Positions 15,939 to 25,180 of a stretch of DNA of 33,183 bases are shown piece by piece; position 1 is the first letter of the stretch; each line of letters begins with the position of its first letter. The position numbers and the translations under genes are program-made. Below the pieces are notes generated by a model. That model had not been told where the DNA came from, searched no databases, and saw only the letters and a program-made list of their open reading frames with translations. The stretch is from Flavobacteriaceae bacterium (lineage in GTDB: Bacteria > Bacteroidota > Bacteroidia > Flavobacteriales > Flavobacteriaceae). The stretch lies in contig JAKITV010000026.1 in assembly GCA_021647885.1 (NCBI GenBank), forward strand, positions 1 to 33,183, written 5' to 3'.

Positions 15939-18341
15939 TTACAAACTATACTTTAAGGTTAAAATAAAGTTTGTTCCTGGAGCAGAAATACCTGAAGAAT
16001 AAGGTCTATATCGTTGGTTGGTGATATTCTCTAATGTTGCAATTATTGATGTTTCTTTATTTATTTGGTATTGCGACCTGAAATTTAAAGTATGCCAAGA
16101 TGGTGCATACGGATTTCCGTTTTTATCTTTAGCATATAAATATGCTTTATCAATTTCGGATGGTGCTAATTGGCTGAAGGATAATTCCGCATTATAGTCT
16201 AAAAATGCATCAAACTTAAATTTTTTCTTTTCAAAAATTAAATGTGTATTACCAAAACTTGGTGCTACGTGTCTTACAGGAACTTCGATGCCATTATCTT
16301 CTTCTGTCCCATTAACAATACTGTATTGCGAGGTCAATTTAAAATACTCCGAAAACGAAATTTTAAGTCCAACTTCAAAGCCATAAATCCAAGCTTTTGA
16401 AGCATTTTGAATGGCTTGTACGTTGCTTAACTCGCCATCATAAATAATTTCTGTTTCACCATTAATATTAAAATCCCGCCGTACCAAAGCATTATCTAAA
16501 TACGTATAATATGTTGCTAAGTCAATCACTACATCTTCATTAAAATCTAGGGTTAATCCCAGTTCTCCACTATAAGCATATTCAGGTTTTAAATTTGCAT
16601 TGGGCACAACTACTGAACCAGGTTGAGAATCAAAAATTTTACCTATATCATCTATATTTGGTGCTCTAAATGCCGTTGATGCATTTAACTTCCATTGCAA
16701 TGTTTTATTTGGAGCCCAACTAATTCCTGCTGTTCCAGTTATAGCTCCAGTATTTATACTAGCTTCGTTAAAAGGAAGGTTTAAAAAGGCATTATTATCA
16801 TTTAAATTTGCATTAATAAAAATAGCGTTATATCTAACTCCTGATTGTAAGGTGAATTTTTTATTTGGTTTATATTTATAACTCATATAAGCTGCCAAAG
16901 ATTGCCAATTGGCACCATTTGGATATCTTGAAGCAATGGGTTGAGTCGTATTGTTTATTATGTCTTTCTCTTCGCCTTTAGATCCTACTGTATTATAAAT
17001 ATATTCTGCTCCATAAAACAATTTAGTGGTTTCAGAAAGGGTTTTTTCAAAATCGAAATTAGCAGAAATAGCATCTACATTTTCTTTTCGTGTACGTCTT
17101 ATTTCTGAATTTAAATCCCTGTCATTTCTACTTTCTTGAAAATTTTGAAATGCTACGGTTGCTTTAATCTTATCGTATAAATTAGAATGACTGCTTAATT
17201 TTGTGATTTGGAAATTGCCTAAAAACCAACGTTGTGGTCCATAAAACCATTCGGCCGATCTTAACTCATCTTCATTGTAACGTAAAAGGCGATCGTATCT
17301 TGGGTAATCTGAAGTTGATGAGTAGTGTAACCCTAAATCAAAACTCAATGTTTCACTAGCCTGATAATGCACCTTTTTTAAAAAATTGATTTGATTATAT
17401 CCTGTAATCTTTTGAATTCTAGGGTTTTTGTTTTGAACAATATTATCCTGTCCGTTTGTAGTTTCAACATACTCATGTCTTAAATAATCATCTGGACCGT
17501 ATTTACCCATTTTTAAATCTTCAAAATCTGTATAACTCACACTGGTTAAAAAAGCCCACTTTTTAAATCCGAAATTAAAGTCTATGTGTCCAGTTTTCTC
17601 ATTGCTTGCACTTGAGTGTCTTATAATTGCATTGGCTTTAAAAAACAATGAATCCGATTGCGACAAATTAGGTTTTTTTGTATAAAAATTCATTACGCCT
17701 CCTATGGCGTCACTACCATAAATTACAGAACCTGCTCCAAGAATTATTTCGGTATTTTGAATTGCAAATGGATCTATCGAAATTACATTTTGCACATTTC
17801 CTCCTCTAAAAATAGCATTGTTCATTCTTACACCATCTACAGAAAGCAACAGTCGATTTGTAGAAAATCCTCTAATTAAAGGGCTTCCTCCTCCTAATTG
17901 GCTTTTTTGGATAAATACTTGTCCGCTACTCTTTAATAAATCGGCACTTGTTTGAGGGTTTGCAAATAGGATATCTCTAGCTTTAATACTCATAATCTTT
18001 TGCGGGACTTCTCTTTTGCTTTGTTCAAATTTTGATGCCGAAATCACTATTTCATCTAAATCATGTGGCTTCATAATTAAATGAATTACCTGAGGAATAT
18101 CTGATTTTATATAAGCTAATTTAAAATGAGATATGTGTTGAAAGAATATTTTCTCGTTTTCAGTAAAAATATCCAGTAAAACTTTACCTTCAAAATTCGA
18201 AATTAGACTTTTAGTTTTAGAACTATTATAAACAGCTACTCCAACAATAGGTTCGTTAGACGTTTCGTCTAAAATTGTAATCTCTTGTGCATGAGTAACA
18301 AAAAGAGTTAAACATGAAAAAAAAACAATTATGTTTTTCAT
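15939..18341 (-). CDS. TonB-dependent receptor with CarboxypepD-like N-domain, possible heme receptor
   Basis: Outer-membrane receptor of 800 residues. Order: signal peptide (1-18), a CarboxypepD-regulatory-like beta sandwich (about 19-93), plug domain (about 95-225, with SPLIRGFSTNRLLLSVDGVRM) and a barrel ending LTLKYSL. In the barrel, FRAPN followed about 25 residues later by NANLKPE resembles the FRAP/NPNL signature of heme and hemoglobin receptors, so heme is a reasonable but unproven substrate. The start codon lies 2 bases after the recO stop, which means translation is probably coupled to recO and porZ upstream. No sigma/anti-sigma pair or SusD partner is adjacent. Confidence 0.87.
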   Translation of the reverse strand: MKNIIVFFSCLTLFVTHAQEITILDETSNEPIVGVAVYNSSKTKSLISNFEGKVLLDIFTENEKIFFQHISHFKLAYIKSDIPQVIHLIMKPHDLDEIVISASKFEQSKREVPQKIMSIKARDILFANPQTSADLLKSSGQVFIQKSQLGGGSPLIRGFSTNRLLLSVDGVRMNNAIFRGGNVQNVISIDPFAIQNTEIILGAGSVIYGSDAIGGVMNFYTKKPNLSQSDSLFFKANAIIRHSSASNEKTGHIDFNFGFKKWAFLTSVSYTDFEDLKMGKYGPDDYLRHEYVETTNGQDNIVQNKNPRIQKITGYNQINFLKKVHYQASETLSFDLGLHYSSTSDYPRYDRLLRYNEDELRSAEWFYGPQRWFLGNFQITKLSSHSNLYDKIKATVAFQNFQESRNDRDLNSEIRRTRKENVDAISANFDFEKTLSETTKLFYGAEYIYNTVGSKGEEKDIINNTTQPIASRYPNGANWQSLAAYMSYKYKPNKKFTLQSGVRYNAIFINANLNDNNAFLNLPFNEASINTGAITGTAGISWAPNKTLQWKLNASTAFRAPNIDDIGKIFDSQPGSVVVPNANLKPEYAYSGELGLTLDFNEDVVIDLATYYTYLDNALVRRDFNINGETEIIYDGELSNVQAIQNASKAWIYGFEVGLKISFSEYFKLTSQYSIVNGTEEDNGIEVPVRHVAPSFGNTHLIFEKKKFKFDAFLDYNAELSFSQLAPSEIDKAYLYAKDKNGNPYAPSWHTLNFRSQYQINKETSIIATLENITNQRYRPYSSGISAPGTNFILTLKYSL

Positions 18342-18343
18342 TA

Positions 18344-19063
18344 TTAGTTGAAAACTTGATTTAAAACTGTTAATGATTTAGGTGTTTTAAAGCCTTCCAA
18401 ATGTAGTTTAAAATAGAGTAAAATCATATCTAAAAATTCTCGTTTTTGGTTAGAACTAATATTGAGAATTTTATTAACATCAAATTTTATGCCCAACAGT
18501 TGTTTTAAGAAAACCTTATTATCCCCAGAAATGCAATATATATTAGTTTGTTTGTGCTGAAATCTTCCCTCTTCAAGATTGAAAAACTTAGCGTTTTGTA
18601 GTGTAGTATCTGGATAAAACCCAAGATATTTAGAAAGCTCAATTAAAAACATTAAATGAAAATTTGTATTTGTTTCGTTCTCATCGAACCAAATAAGAGA
18701 GTTTTCTAGAAAACTATATAGTGGTTTATTCTCCTCTTCTTCTTTTAAAATACTTGTTAAAACTTCGGAAAGAAACATTACAATTGCGCTCTTTATTACA
18801 TTTGTATGAAGCGTTGTATGGTTATAATAAAGTTTAATATCTTTTAAATATTGTAACGATCGACTGTCTTTATGATCTGCTTGGATTTCTAATAAAGTAA
18901 GTGGCTGAAAATAAGCTGGTTTAAACTTTCCCTTTTTGCTCTTTAATGTATTCTTTAATAAATAACTTTTAATACCAAACTTTTCGGTGTAACATTTAAC
19001 TATTAAATCATGGTCTTTATACCTAAGTTTTGAAAGTACTATTGCTTTTGTTGAGACAAGCAT
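18344..19063 (-). CDS. recO: DNA repair protein RecO
   Basis: Protein of 239 residues, normal RecO length, which loads RecA onto SSB-coated single-stranded DNA in the RecF pathway. The N-terminal OB fold is evident (STKAIVLSKLRYKDHDLIVKC, then a GIKSYLLKN strand). The helical C-terminal domain lacks the zinc-binding cysteines found in some RecO proteins. Its ATG shares one base with the porZ stop (TAATG), and the TonB receptor starts 2 bases downstream, so all three are one translationally coupled unit. The grouping with porZ is a matter of operon history, not a known shared function. Confidence 0.92.
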   Translation of the reverse strand: MLVSTKAIVLSKLRYKDHDLIVKCYTEKFGIKSYLLKNTLKSKKGKFKPAYFQPLTLLEIQADHKDSRSLQYLKDIKLYYNHTTLHTNVIKSAIVMFLSEVLTSILKEEEENKPLYSFLENSLIWFDENETNTNFHLMFLIELSKYLGFYPDTTLQNAKFFNLEEGRFQHKQTNIYCISGDNKVFLKQLLGIKFDVNKILNISSNQKREFLDMILLYFKLHLEGFKTPKSLTVLNQVFN

Positions 19064-21411
19064 TATCTAACCACCATTAATTTTAAAACCCTAGTTTCGA
19101 AAGTGTCTAAATCGGATATCATTATGAGGTAAACTCCAGATGCTACAGAGTTGTTTGCTAGGTTCTTTCCGTTCCAATATGCTGTTCCTCCATCTATTTC
19201 TAAATTATAGCCTTTATGCCTTAAATTTCTTCTGGATTCGGCCTCGGCAACAAGATTTCCCTCAATATCAGTGATTTTTATATTTACATTTTCGCTTATA
19301 TCCTTTATCTTAATTTTATCTCCTACAGTGTTAAAATTTGGTCGAACAGGATTAGGGTAAATATAAGCGTTAGTCAAATCGCCTTGTGGTAAAGAGCTAC
19401 CAGAATTAAAAGATAATAACCCTCTATCTGTTGCTATATAAACTAAACCATTTTCATTGTCGATAGATACATCATTAACATTATTTGAAGGCAATGGTGA
19501 ATTGTCTTTTGTAAAATGATAAATGGTTTCTTGACCGTTTGAAGAAAAATAAAACAATCCAGCTCCTATTGTAGCTATCCATTTATTATTAGAGCCATCG
19601 ACTTTAATATCTGATATAAATTGTTGTTCTAAAAGTTCTTTTGGAATACCATCTTCTAAAATAATTATAGCATCTGTACTTACATCATCATCTGTAAAAA
19701 AATTTGATGTGTTATATAACACTCTTAAGCCTTTTATAGTTCCTATCCATAATTGGTTTCTGTTGTCTAATGCTAATGTGCTTACAAAAGGAGATGGCAA
19801 ATTAGCTTGATCTTCATTGAAAATGCTTTTTAAATTGCCCTCATTTTCATTAAACCCAATAACACCAAAATTATATCCTCCAATCCATTTAGTGCCATTT
19901 ACATCAATCACAATTTCACTAAACCCTAACTCATCAGCAAAACCATTTGGTATTAATGATGTAAAATCAAAACTTTGCCATTGTCCAGAATTTGGGTTAA
20001 ACGACTTTAATGGTCTGTCAATTCTTGAGGTTATACTCCATAATAAACCATCACGATCAAACGTTGTGCCTGAAACTCTTATATCGACATAGTTCGGGTC
20101 TGATGGTAGAATTAACGATTCTAATCCACTATTTAATTGGTTATGTAGAATAGTAGGAATGTCTTCATTAACTTCTAATAAACCACTAAAAAACGAGCTT
20201 ATAAATACTTGATTTTCATTAAAAGGATTTATTGAAATTGCATTTAACGATATTGCCCCAAGAGCATCCTCGAAAGGAGTGTTAATCCATTCATCATTAT
20301 TTAAATGACTAAATCCTCTCCTATTTAAAGGATAAGGGTTATAAAATAAATCGTATTCACCATAAGTTGCCCAAACGTTATTATAGCCAACTTGTATTGA
20401 AAATGTGTCATTTCTTAAAGGACCATCTGGATGAATTTCAATATATCCAGATGGGTTTACAATCGTTGCTCTTAATACTCCAAAATCTTTTGTGCCAATA
20501 TATATTCCTTCATTAGTAGTTACAGAAGCGGTAAACTCTGTATTAAAATTTGGATTAACAGTTGGGCTTGCTAATAAATTAAAATTACTATCATAAACAA
20601 ATATTGTATTACTCGTTGTTACTACGAGGTTATTGTTTGAGGACTTTAAATCTAGCAGTGTGTTAGCATATGCGAATAATTCGTTAAGAATATTATTATT
20701 TATTTCATAAATTCTATTATTGAGCCTTGTTGTATATAGTTTATCTTCTAAAGTTTCAATTCCTAAGAAATTTCCACCAACAATTTGTGTCCACTCTTGA
20801 TAATCTATTAAATTAGTATTTGTTACTGAAGCAGTTCTTATGCCACTATTACTCATACAAGCAGCAAAAATATCATCTCCAAAAACTGCTGTCTGGCTTA
20901 CAATAATTTGCGTGCCTCCATTACCAATAAAAAAGGTGTCTCCAAATTCTAACCGTTCTAAATCATATACTGATATTCCATAATCTGTAGAAATATATAC
21001 TAACCCATTATACTCATTAAAATGGTTAATTCGTTTGCTGTCTGGTGGTATTGTTTGTTTCTCAATAATATCTACTACTGAAAGAATTTCGTCTGTTTGC
21101 TCAAATACAATTTCGATTAACCCATTTTCATATCCAATTATAAGTTGCTCAAATGCTTCGCTATAATGAATTGTAGATATAAATTCACCTGAAAGTCCAT
21201 TAATGGTAGAAATCTTATTTAACTCTAAAGTTTCTATATCATAAGTAAATACTGCGTTTTCGGAAGCTGCATAAACCTTGTTGTTACCTTGCACGACATC
21301 TTTTATATTAAGATAAGAAAAATGTCCTTGCCATAATGCTGAAAAATCTTGAGCATTAATAAAAAAGGAAAACAATACCGAAACAATAATTAATATGAAT
21401 TTCTTTTTCAT
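19063..21411 (-). CDS. porZ: T9SS component PorZ, surface beta-propeller protein
   Basis: Protein of 782 residues: signal peptide (1-20, ending FFINAQ), two seven-bladed propeller regions with many short repeats of the kind VYAASENAVFTYD, VYISTDYGISVYD, LWIGTIKGLRVLY and VYIATDRGLLSF, then a type IX C-terminal domain (about 690-782, VNIKITDIEGNLVAEAE to VLKLMVVR). PorZ belongs to the T9SS attachment complex with PorU and PorV and helps supply the anionic LPS to which cargo is joined. I identify it from the architecture, start sequence and its place next to recO, which I recall as common in flavobacteria. First gene of the operon, with a TATATTTG box upstream. Confidence 0.86.
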   Translation of the reverse strand: MKKKFILIIVSVLFSFFINAQDFSALWQGHFSYLNIKDVVQGNNKVYAASENAVFTYDIETLELNKISTINGLSGEFISTIHYSEAFEQLIIGYENGLIEIVFEQTDEILSVVDIIEKQTIPPDSKRINHFNEYNGLVYISTDYGISVYDLERLEFGDTFFIGNGGTQIIVSQTAVFGDDIFAACMSNSGIRTASVTNTNLIDYQEWTQIVGGNFLGIETLEDKLYTTRLNNRIYEINNNILNELFAYANTLLDLKSSNNNLVVTTSNTIFVYDSNFNLLASPTVNPNFNTEFTASVTTNEGIYIGTKDFGVLRATIVNPSGYIEIHPDGPLRNDTFSIQVGYNNVWATYGEYDLFYNPYPLNRRGFSHLNNDEWINTPFEDALGAISLNAISINPFNENQVFISSFFSGLLEVNEDIPTILHNQLNSGLESLILPSDPNYVDIRVSGTTFDRDGLLWSITSRIDRPLKSFNPNSGQWQSFDFTSLIPNGFADELGFSEIVIDVNGTKWIGGYNFGVIGFNENEGNLKSIFNEDQANLPSPFVSTLALDNRNQLWIGTIKGLRVLYNTSNFFTDDDVSTDAIIILEDGIPKELLEQQFISDIKVDGSNNKWIATIGAGLFYFSSNGQETIYHFTKDNSPLPSNNVNDVSIDNENGLVYIATDRGLLSFNSGSSLPQGDLTNAYIYPNPVRPNFNTVGDKIKIKDISENVNIKITDIEGNLVAEAESRRNLRHKGYNLEIDGGTAYWNGKNLANNSVASGVYLIMISDLDTFETRVLKLMVVR

Positions 21412-21430
21412 TTTATAATTTTTCTACTTT

Positions 21431-21438
21431 CAAATATA
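21431..21438 (-). promoter_or_regulatory. -7 promoter box for porZ-recO-receptor operon
   Basis: TATATTTG on the minus strand is a full match to TAnnTTTG and ends 19 bases before the porZ ATG. A -33 TTTG is not clear. Confidence 0.5.
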
Positions 21439-21483
21439 TTTATAACAAACGAGAATTGCTCTAAAATCATATGTATTAAATAG

Positions 21484-21517
21484 AAAAAGCTTTCAAAATA
21501 AATTCTGAAAGCTTTTT
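21484..21517 (-). terminator. Intrinsic terminator of gdhA
   Basis: AAAAAGCTTTCA (21484-21495) pairs perfectly over 12 bases with TGAAAGCTTTTT (21506-21517) around a 10-base loop. On the minus strand the stem begins 20 bases after the gdhA stop codon and ends in a U-run, so it terminates gdhA before porZ. Confidence 0.8.
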
Positions 21518-21537
21518 ATATGTATTAAAATAATTTT

Positions 21538-22881
21538 TTAAACTACTCCTTGAGCCAACATTGCATCAGCTACTTTTACAAAGCCTGCTATATTTGCACC
21601 TTTTACATAATCAATATATCCATCGTCTTGTTTGCCAAATTTGATACAAGAATCATGAATGTCTGCCATAATTTTCTTAAGCCTTTCATCAACCTCTTCA
21701 CGAGTCCAATTAATACGCAAAGAATTTTGAGACATTTCTAAACCTGAAGTTGCAACACCTCCTGCATTTGATGCTTTGCCTGGAGCATATAAAATTTTAG
21801 CTGCTTGAAAAGCATGAACGGCTTCTGGAGTAGAAGGCATATTTGCGCCTTCGCTAATTACTTTACATCCATTGCTTAATAATGTTTTTGCCTGATCTCC
21901 ATTTAATTCATTTTGTGTTGCACAAGGTAGGGCTACATCGCATTTAACTGTCCAAGGCGTTTCGCCTGAAAAGAATTTTGCGCTTGGATATCTTTCAACA
22001 TATTCGTTAATTCTGCCACGCTTAACATTTTTAAGATTCATTATAAATGCTAATTTATCGGCATCAATGCCTTCTTCATCATGTATATAACCTGAAGAAT
22101 CTGATAAAGTAACAACTTTTGCTCCTAATTGTGTAGCTTTTTCGGTTGCATATTGTGCAACATTACCCGAACCTGAAACTACTACAGTTTTACCATTAAG
22201 AGTGTCTCCTTTAGTTTCTAACATACTTTGTGCAAAATATACTGTACCATAACCAGTTGCTTCAGGGCGAATTAAAGAACCTCCCCAAGACATTCCTTTC
22301 CCTGTTAATACGCCTGTAAATTCGTTACGTAACTTTTTGTACATTCCAAATAAAAACCCTATTTCTCTACCTCCAACACCAATATCTCCTGCAGGCACAT
22401 CAGTATTTGCTCCAATATGACGAAATAATTCAGCCATAAAAGCATGGCAAAAACGCATAATTTCATCATCCGATTTTCCTTTAGGGTCAAAATCTGATCC
22501 TCCTTTACCGCCACCCATTGGTAGTGTAGTTAGTGCATTTTTAAATACTTGCTCAAAAGCTAAAAATTTAAGAATACTTAAATTAACTGAAGGGTGAAAA
22601 CGCAATCCACCTTTGTATGGTCCAATTGATGAATTCATTTGAATTCTATATCCTCTATTTACAACTATTTCTCCACTGTCATCAACCCAAGGAACACGGA
22701 ACATTAAAACTCTTTCCGGCTCAACCATTCTTAATAAAATGTTTTTACCACTATAAATTTTTTGACTTACAATATATGGTATTACTGTTTCTGCCACTTC
22801 TTCTACAGCTTGTAAAAATTCAGGTTCGTTGCCATTTCTTTCTTTTACTAGATCTAAAAAGGCATTAATTTTATTTTTCAT
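21538..22881 (-). CDS. gdhA: NADP-specific glutamate dehydrogenase
   Basis: Hexameric-type enzyme of 447 residues that makes glutamate from 2-oxoglutarate and ammonia with NADPH. Catalytic Lys126 is in PMGGGKGGSDFDPKG and catalytic Asp166 in DVPAGDIGVGG; the Rossmann loop GSGNVAQYA lies at 237-245. Length and N-terminal region (about 50 residues before RVLMFRVPW) match the bacterial small hexameric class. Monocistronic, with a strong terminator and a TATATTTG promoter box. A 7-base inverted repeat over the promoter could be an operator for nitrogen control, but no regulator gene is nearby. Confidence 0.96.
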   Translation of the reverse strand: MKNKINAFLDLVKERNGNEPEFLQAVEEVAETVIPYIVSQKIYSGKNILLRMVEPERVLMFRVPWVDDSGEIVVNRGYRIQMNSSIGPYKGGLRFHPSVNLSILKFLAFEQVFKNALTTLPMGGGKGGSDFDPKGKSDDEIMRFCHAFMAELFRHIGANTDVPAGDIGVGGREIGFLFGMYKKLRNEFTGVLTGKGMSWGGSLIRPEATGYGTVYFAQSMLETKGDTLNGKTVVVSGSGNVAQYATEKATQLGAKVVTLSDSSGYIHDEEGIDADKLAFIMNLKNVKRGRINEYVERYPSAKFFSGETPWTVKCDVALPCATQNELNGDQAKTLLSNGCKVISEGANMPSTPEAVHAFQAAKILYAPGKASNAGGVATSGLEMSQNSLRINWTREEVDERLKKIMADIHDSCIKFGKQDDGYIDYVKGANIAGFVKVADAMLAQGVV

Positions 22882-22928
22882 TTGTACTAATTTTGAATTA
22901 ACAATAATTTTGTCGTGTTTTAATACTA

Positions 22929-22936
22929 CAAATATA
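22929..22936 (-). promoter_or_regulatory. gdhA: -7 promoter box for gdhA
   Basis: TATATTTG on the minus strand, full match to TAnnTTTG, about 48 bases before the gdhA ATG. Confidence 0.55.
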
Positions 22937-22961
22937 CGATATCTCTAAAAATAACGTATAT
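22932..22961. repeat. Inverted repeat over the gdhA promoter
   Basis: ATATACG (22932-22938) and CGTATAT (22955-22961) form a 7-base inverted repeat. One arm overlaps the gdhA -7 box and the other lies in the spacer toward -33, a placement that suits a repressor site. Confidence 0.4.
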
Positions 22962-23035
22962 TTTTTTAAAATTTCATAATAAAATCATCAACCCTAATTT
23001 ATCATGAAGTAATCTAAAGTTGTATATTATTTTGC

Positions 23036-23070
23036 ATTTCGTCGGATTTATTTGTTATTTCATCGGATTT
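23036..23070 (+). repeat. 21-base-spaced direct repeat at the barrel-protein promoter
   Basis: ATTTCGTCGGATTT (23036-23049) and ATTTCATCGGATTT (23057-23070) match at 13 of 14 bases and start exactly 21 bases apart. They flank the -33 element of the downstream gene, which suggests a dimeric activator or repressor site. Confidence 0.45.
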
Positions 23071-23081
23071 TTATATATTTG
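23051..23081 (+). promoter_or_regulatory. Promoter of the outer-membrane barrel-like gene
   Basis: TTTG (23051-23054), a 19-base spacer and TATATTTG (23074-23081) match the Bacteroidota promoter closely. The start point would be near 23088, which rules out the upstream in-frame start at 23052 and supports 23115. Confidence 0.65.
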
Positions 23082-23114
23082 CTCCAACAAGTCTCAAAAC
23101 ATTCAAAATATACT

Positions 23115-23945
23115 ATGTTTAACCTGAAACAATTAATTATAATTCTCTTCTTCTTTTTTGGAATAAACTTTACTTTCTCTCAATTAGGGCTTTCGCACGA
23201 AATAGGTGTAATTGCTGGTCCTGTAGAGTTTAGATCTGATTATGGAAGCCGTAATGATTTAGGAACAAATTTTGGAAATTCAGGTATTGGTATAGGAATA
23301 GTTCATTATATAAATTTTGCTTATAGAGCAGATTGTAATTGTTACTCTACAGATAATTTTTTTAACGATCATTTTAAATTAAGAACTGAAATTTCTTGGA
23401 ATAAAACAAAGCTTGAACATCTTGGAGATTGGGTTGGTTCAGATAACGTAAGTAGTGATGCTGATAAATTAAGAGCGCAAAGTGGTATAGCAGAGAATTT
23501 TGATGTTGGAATGCAGCTGGAGTATTTCCCTAGAAGTATTCGTGCTTTTCAAGGTTTTGGTTACAAATTTGCTCCATTTTTTAGTTTAGGTGTTCACTAT
23601 ACTTCCAATAAACCTAAAGCAAGTACCAGTTATGGTGATGGAGATGTTTTTAATTCGAATAATATTTACTCCTTTTGGTATGAAGATACAGCATTTCTCC
23701 CTTCTATTCCCATTGGTCAGCAAAGAGAATATCCTATTAATACAGAAGCCAGAAATTCTTGGTCTTTGGTTACTAGTGTTGGAGTGAGGTATAAACTATC
23801 TGTAGTTTCAGATTTAATGTTAGATTTTAGGTACCAGCTATATTTTAGTGATTGGATTGATGGTTTAAATCATGGGTTAAGCTTTAATAAATCTAACGAT
23901 TGGTTATTATGGTTAAATTTTGGCTATATCTACTATTTAGATTAA
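23115..23945 (+). CDS. Outer-membrane beta-barrel-like protein (THC0290_0291-like)
   Basis: Protein of 276 residues from the start at 23115 (MFNLKQLIIILFFFFG), chosen because a signal peptide begins there and the promoter lies between it and the upstream in-frame start. After FTFSQ cleavage the mature protein has alternating polar/aromatic strands, HEIGVIAGPVEFRSDYGSRND near the start, a conserved-looking YRADCNCYS and an end NDWLLWLNFGYIYYLD typical of a barrel last strand. I recall a flavobacterial family named THC0290_0291 with these features; that name is from memory and conveys no function. Divergent from gdhA and convergent with the trans-sulfuration enzyme with a 3-base gap. Confidence 0.8.
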   Translation: MFNLKQLIIILFFFFGINFTFSQLGLSHEIGVIAGPVEFRSDYGSRNDLGTNFGNSGIGIGIVHYINFAYRADCNCYSTDNFFNDHFKLRTEISWNKTKLEHLGDWVGSDNVSSDADKLRAQSGIAENFDVGMQLEYFPRSIRAFQGFGYKFAPFFSLGVHYTSNKPKASTSYGDGDVFNSNNIYSFWYEDTAFLPSIPIGQQREYPINTEARNSWSLVTSVGVRYKLSVVSDLMLDFRYQLYFSDWIDGLNHGLSFNKSNDWLLWLNFGYIYYLD

Positions 23946-23948
23946 TCT

Positions 23949-25088
23949 TTATTGTAAAGCTTGTTTTAAATCGTTTATAAGATCTTCTATATCTTCAATC
24001 CCAACGCTTAATCTTATAAGTGAGTCCACAACTCCCGTTTTTTCACGTTCCTCTTTAGGTATGCTTGCATGTGTCATACTTGCTGGGTGACCAGAAAGAG
24101 ACTCTACTCCGCCAAGTGATTCGGCTAATGTAAATAGTTGCAAATTCTCTACAATCTTAATCGCTTCATCATAATTGTTGCCTTTTGTTGTAAAAGAGAG
24201 CATGCCTCCAAAATCTTTCATCTGTTCTTTTGCAACGTTGTGATTTGGATGCGTTTCAAAACCTGGCCAATATACTTTTTCAATTTTTGGATGAGAAGCT
24301 AAAAATTCGGCTACTGCTTTTCCGTTTTCGCAATGTCTCTGCATTCTTATATGGAGGGTTTTAATTCCTCTTAAAACCAAAAAGCTGTCTTGTGGGCCAC
24401 AAACGGCTCCACTAGCATTTTGAATAAAATATAACCTCTCTGCTAATTCTTGGTCTTTCACAATTAATGCTCCCATAACAACATCGCTATGTCCTCCAAT
24501 ATACTTCGTAGCAGAATGCATAACAATGTCAGCTCCTAAATCGAGTGGCAACTGCAAATAAGGAGTCGCAAACGTATTATCTACTGCCAGCAATAAATTG
24601 TATTTTTTTGATATTTCAGCCACAGCTTTAATATCTATAATATTCAACATTGGATTTGTTGGGGTTTCTACCCAAATAAGTTTTGTTTTATTGTTTACTA
24701 AAGCCTCTATGTTTTCGATATTTTCCATTCCAACAAAATGAAATTTTATTCCAAAACCTTCAAATATTTTAGTGAATAAACGATAAGAGCCTCCATACAA
24801 ATCGTTTGTGGAAATCACCTCATCGCCAGGTTTTAATAATTTTATTATAGCATCAATTGCAGCTAACCCAGAGCCAAATGCCAAGCCATAATTACCATTT
24901 TCTATACTTGCAAAAGATTTTTCTAAAGCGTTTCGGGTTGGATTATGTGTTCGCGAATACTCATAACCTTTATGACCTCCAGGAGTGGTTTGCGCATAGG
25001 TAGATGTTTGATATATTGGTGGCATTACCGAACCATAAGCTGGATCGTGTTCTTGCCCTCCGTGAATTGTTTTGGTGTTAAATTTCAT
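23949..25088 (-). CDS. Cystathionine gamma-synthase/lyase-type PLP enzyme
   Basis: Cys/Met metabolism PLP enzyme of 379 residues. The PLP lysine is Lys195 in HSATKYIGGHSD, the phosphate-binding region is AFGSGLAAIDA at about 70-80, and Asp170 (LLAVDNTF) contacts the PLP nitrogen. The SLGGVESLSGHPASMTHAS segment near the C-terminus is typical. It acts in trans-sulfuration between cysteine and homocysteine; sequence alone does not separate gamma-synthase (MetB) from gamma-lyase, and no met genes adjoin it. Monocistronic with a near-perfect promoter and no visible SAM riboswitch in the 92-base upstream gap. Confidence 0.92.
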   Translation of the reverse strand: MKFNTKTIHGGQEHDPAYGSVMPPIYQTSTYAQTTPGGHKGYEYSRTHNPTRNALEKSFASIENGNYGLAFGSGLAAIDAIIKLLKPGDEVISTNDLYGGSYRLFTKIFEGFGIKFHFVGMENIENIEALVNNKTKLIWVETPTNPMLNIIDIKAVAEISKKYNLLLAVDNTFATPYLQLPLDLGADIVMHSATKYIGGHSDVVMGALIVKDQELAERLYFIQNASGAVCGPQDSFLVLRGIKTLHIRMQRHCENGKAVAEFLASHPKIEKVYWPGFETHPNHNVAKEQMKDFGGMLSFTTKGNNYDEAIKIVENLQLFTLAESLGGVESLSGHPASMTHASIPKEEREKTGVVDSLIRLSVGIEDIEDLINDLKQALQ

Positions 25089-25106
25089 TAGTCAAATAAT
25101 TTTCAA

Positions 25107-25137
25107 CAAATTTAGTTTTTAATTCGTTCTATTCAAA
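25107..25137 (-). promoter_or_regulatory. Promoter of the trans-sulfuration gene
   Basis: On the minus strand TTTG (25137-25134), a 19-base spacer and TAAATTTG (25114-25107) match the -33/-7 consensus in full. The -7 box ends 18 bases before the ATG. Confidence 0.65.
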
Positions 25138-25180
25138 CGGATGCTATATCTTTAATTAATGTTTAACAAAAAAACTGAAT

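Noticed and set aside
23052-23114. Longer start for the barrel-like protein
   Set aside because: It lies upstream of the predicted transcription start and would place 21 residues before the signal peptide.
23947-23959. CTTTA-TTG-TAAAG hairpin between converging genes
   Set aside because: Only 5 paired AT-rich bases, overlapping the stop codon of the trans-sulfuration gene; too weak to call a terminator.
25089-25180. SAM riboswitch before the trans-sulfuration gene
   Set aside because: The leader predicted from the promoter is about 10 bases, too short for any riboswitch.
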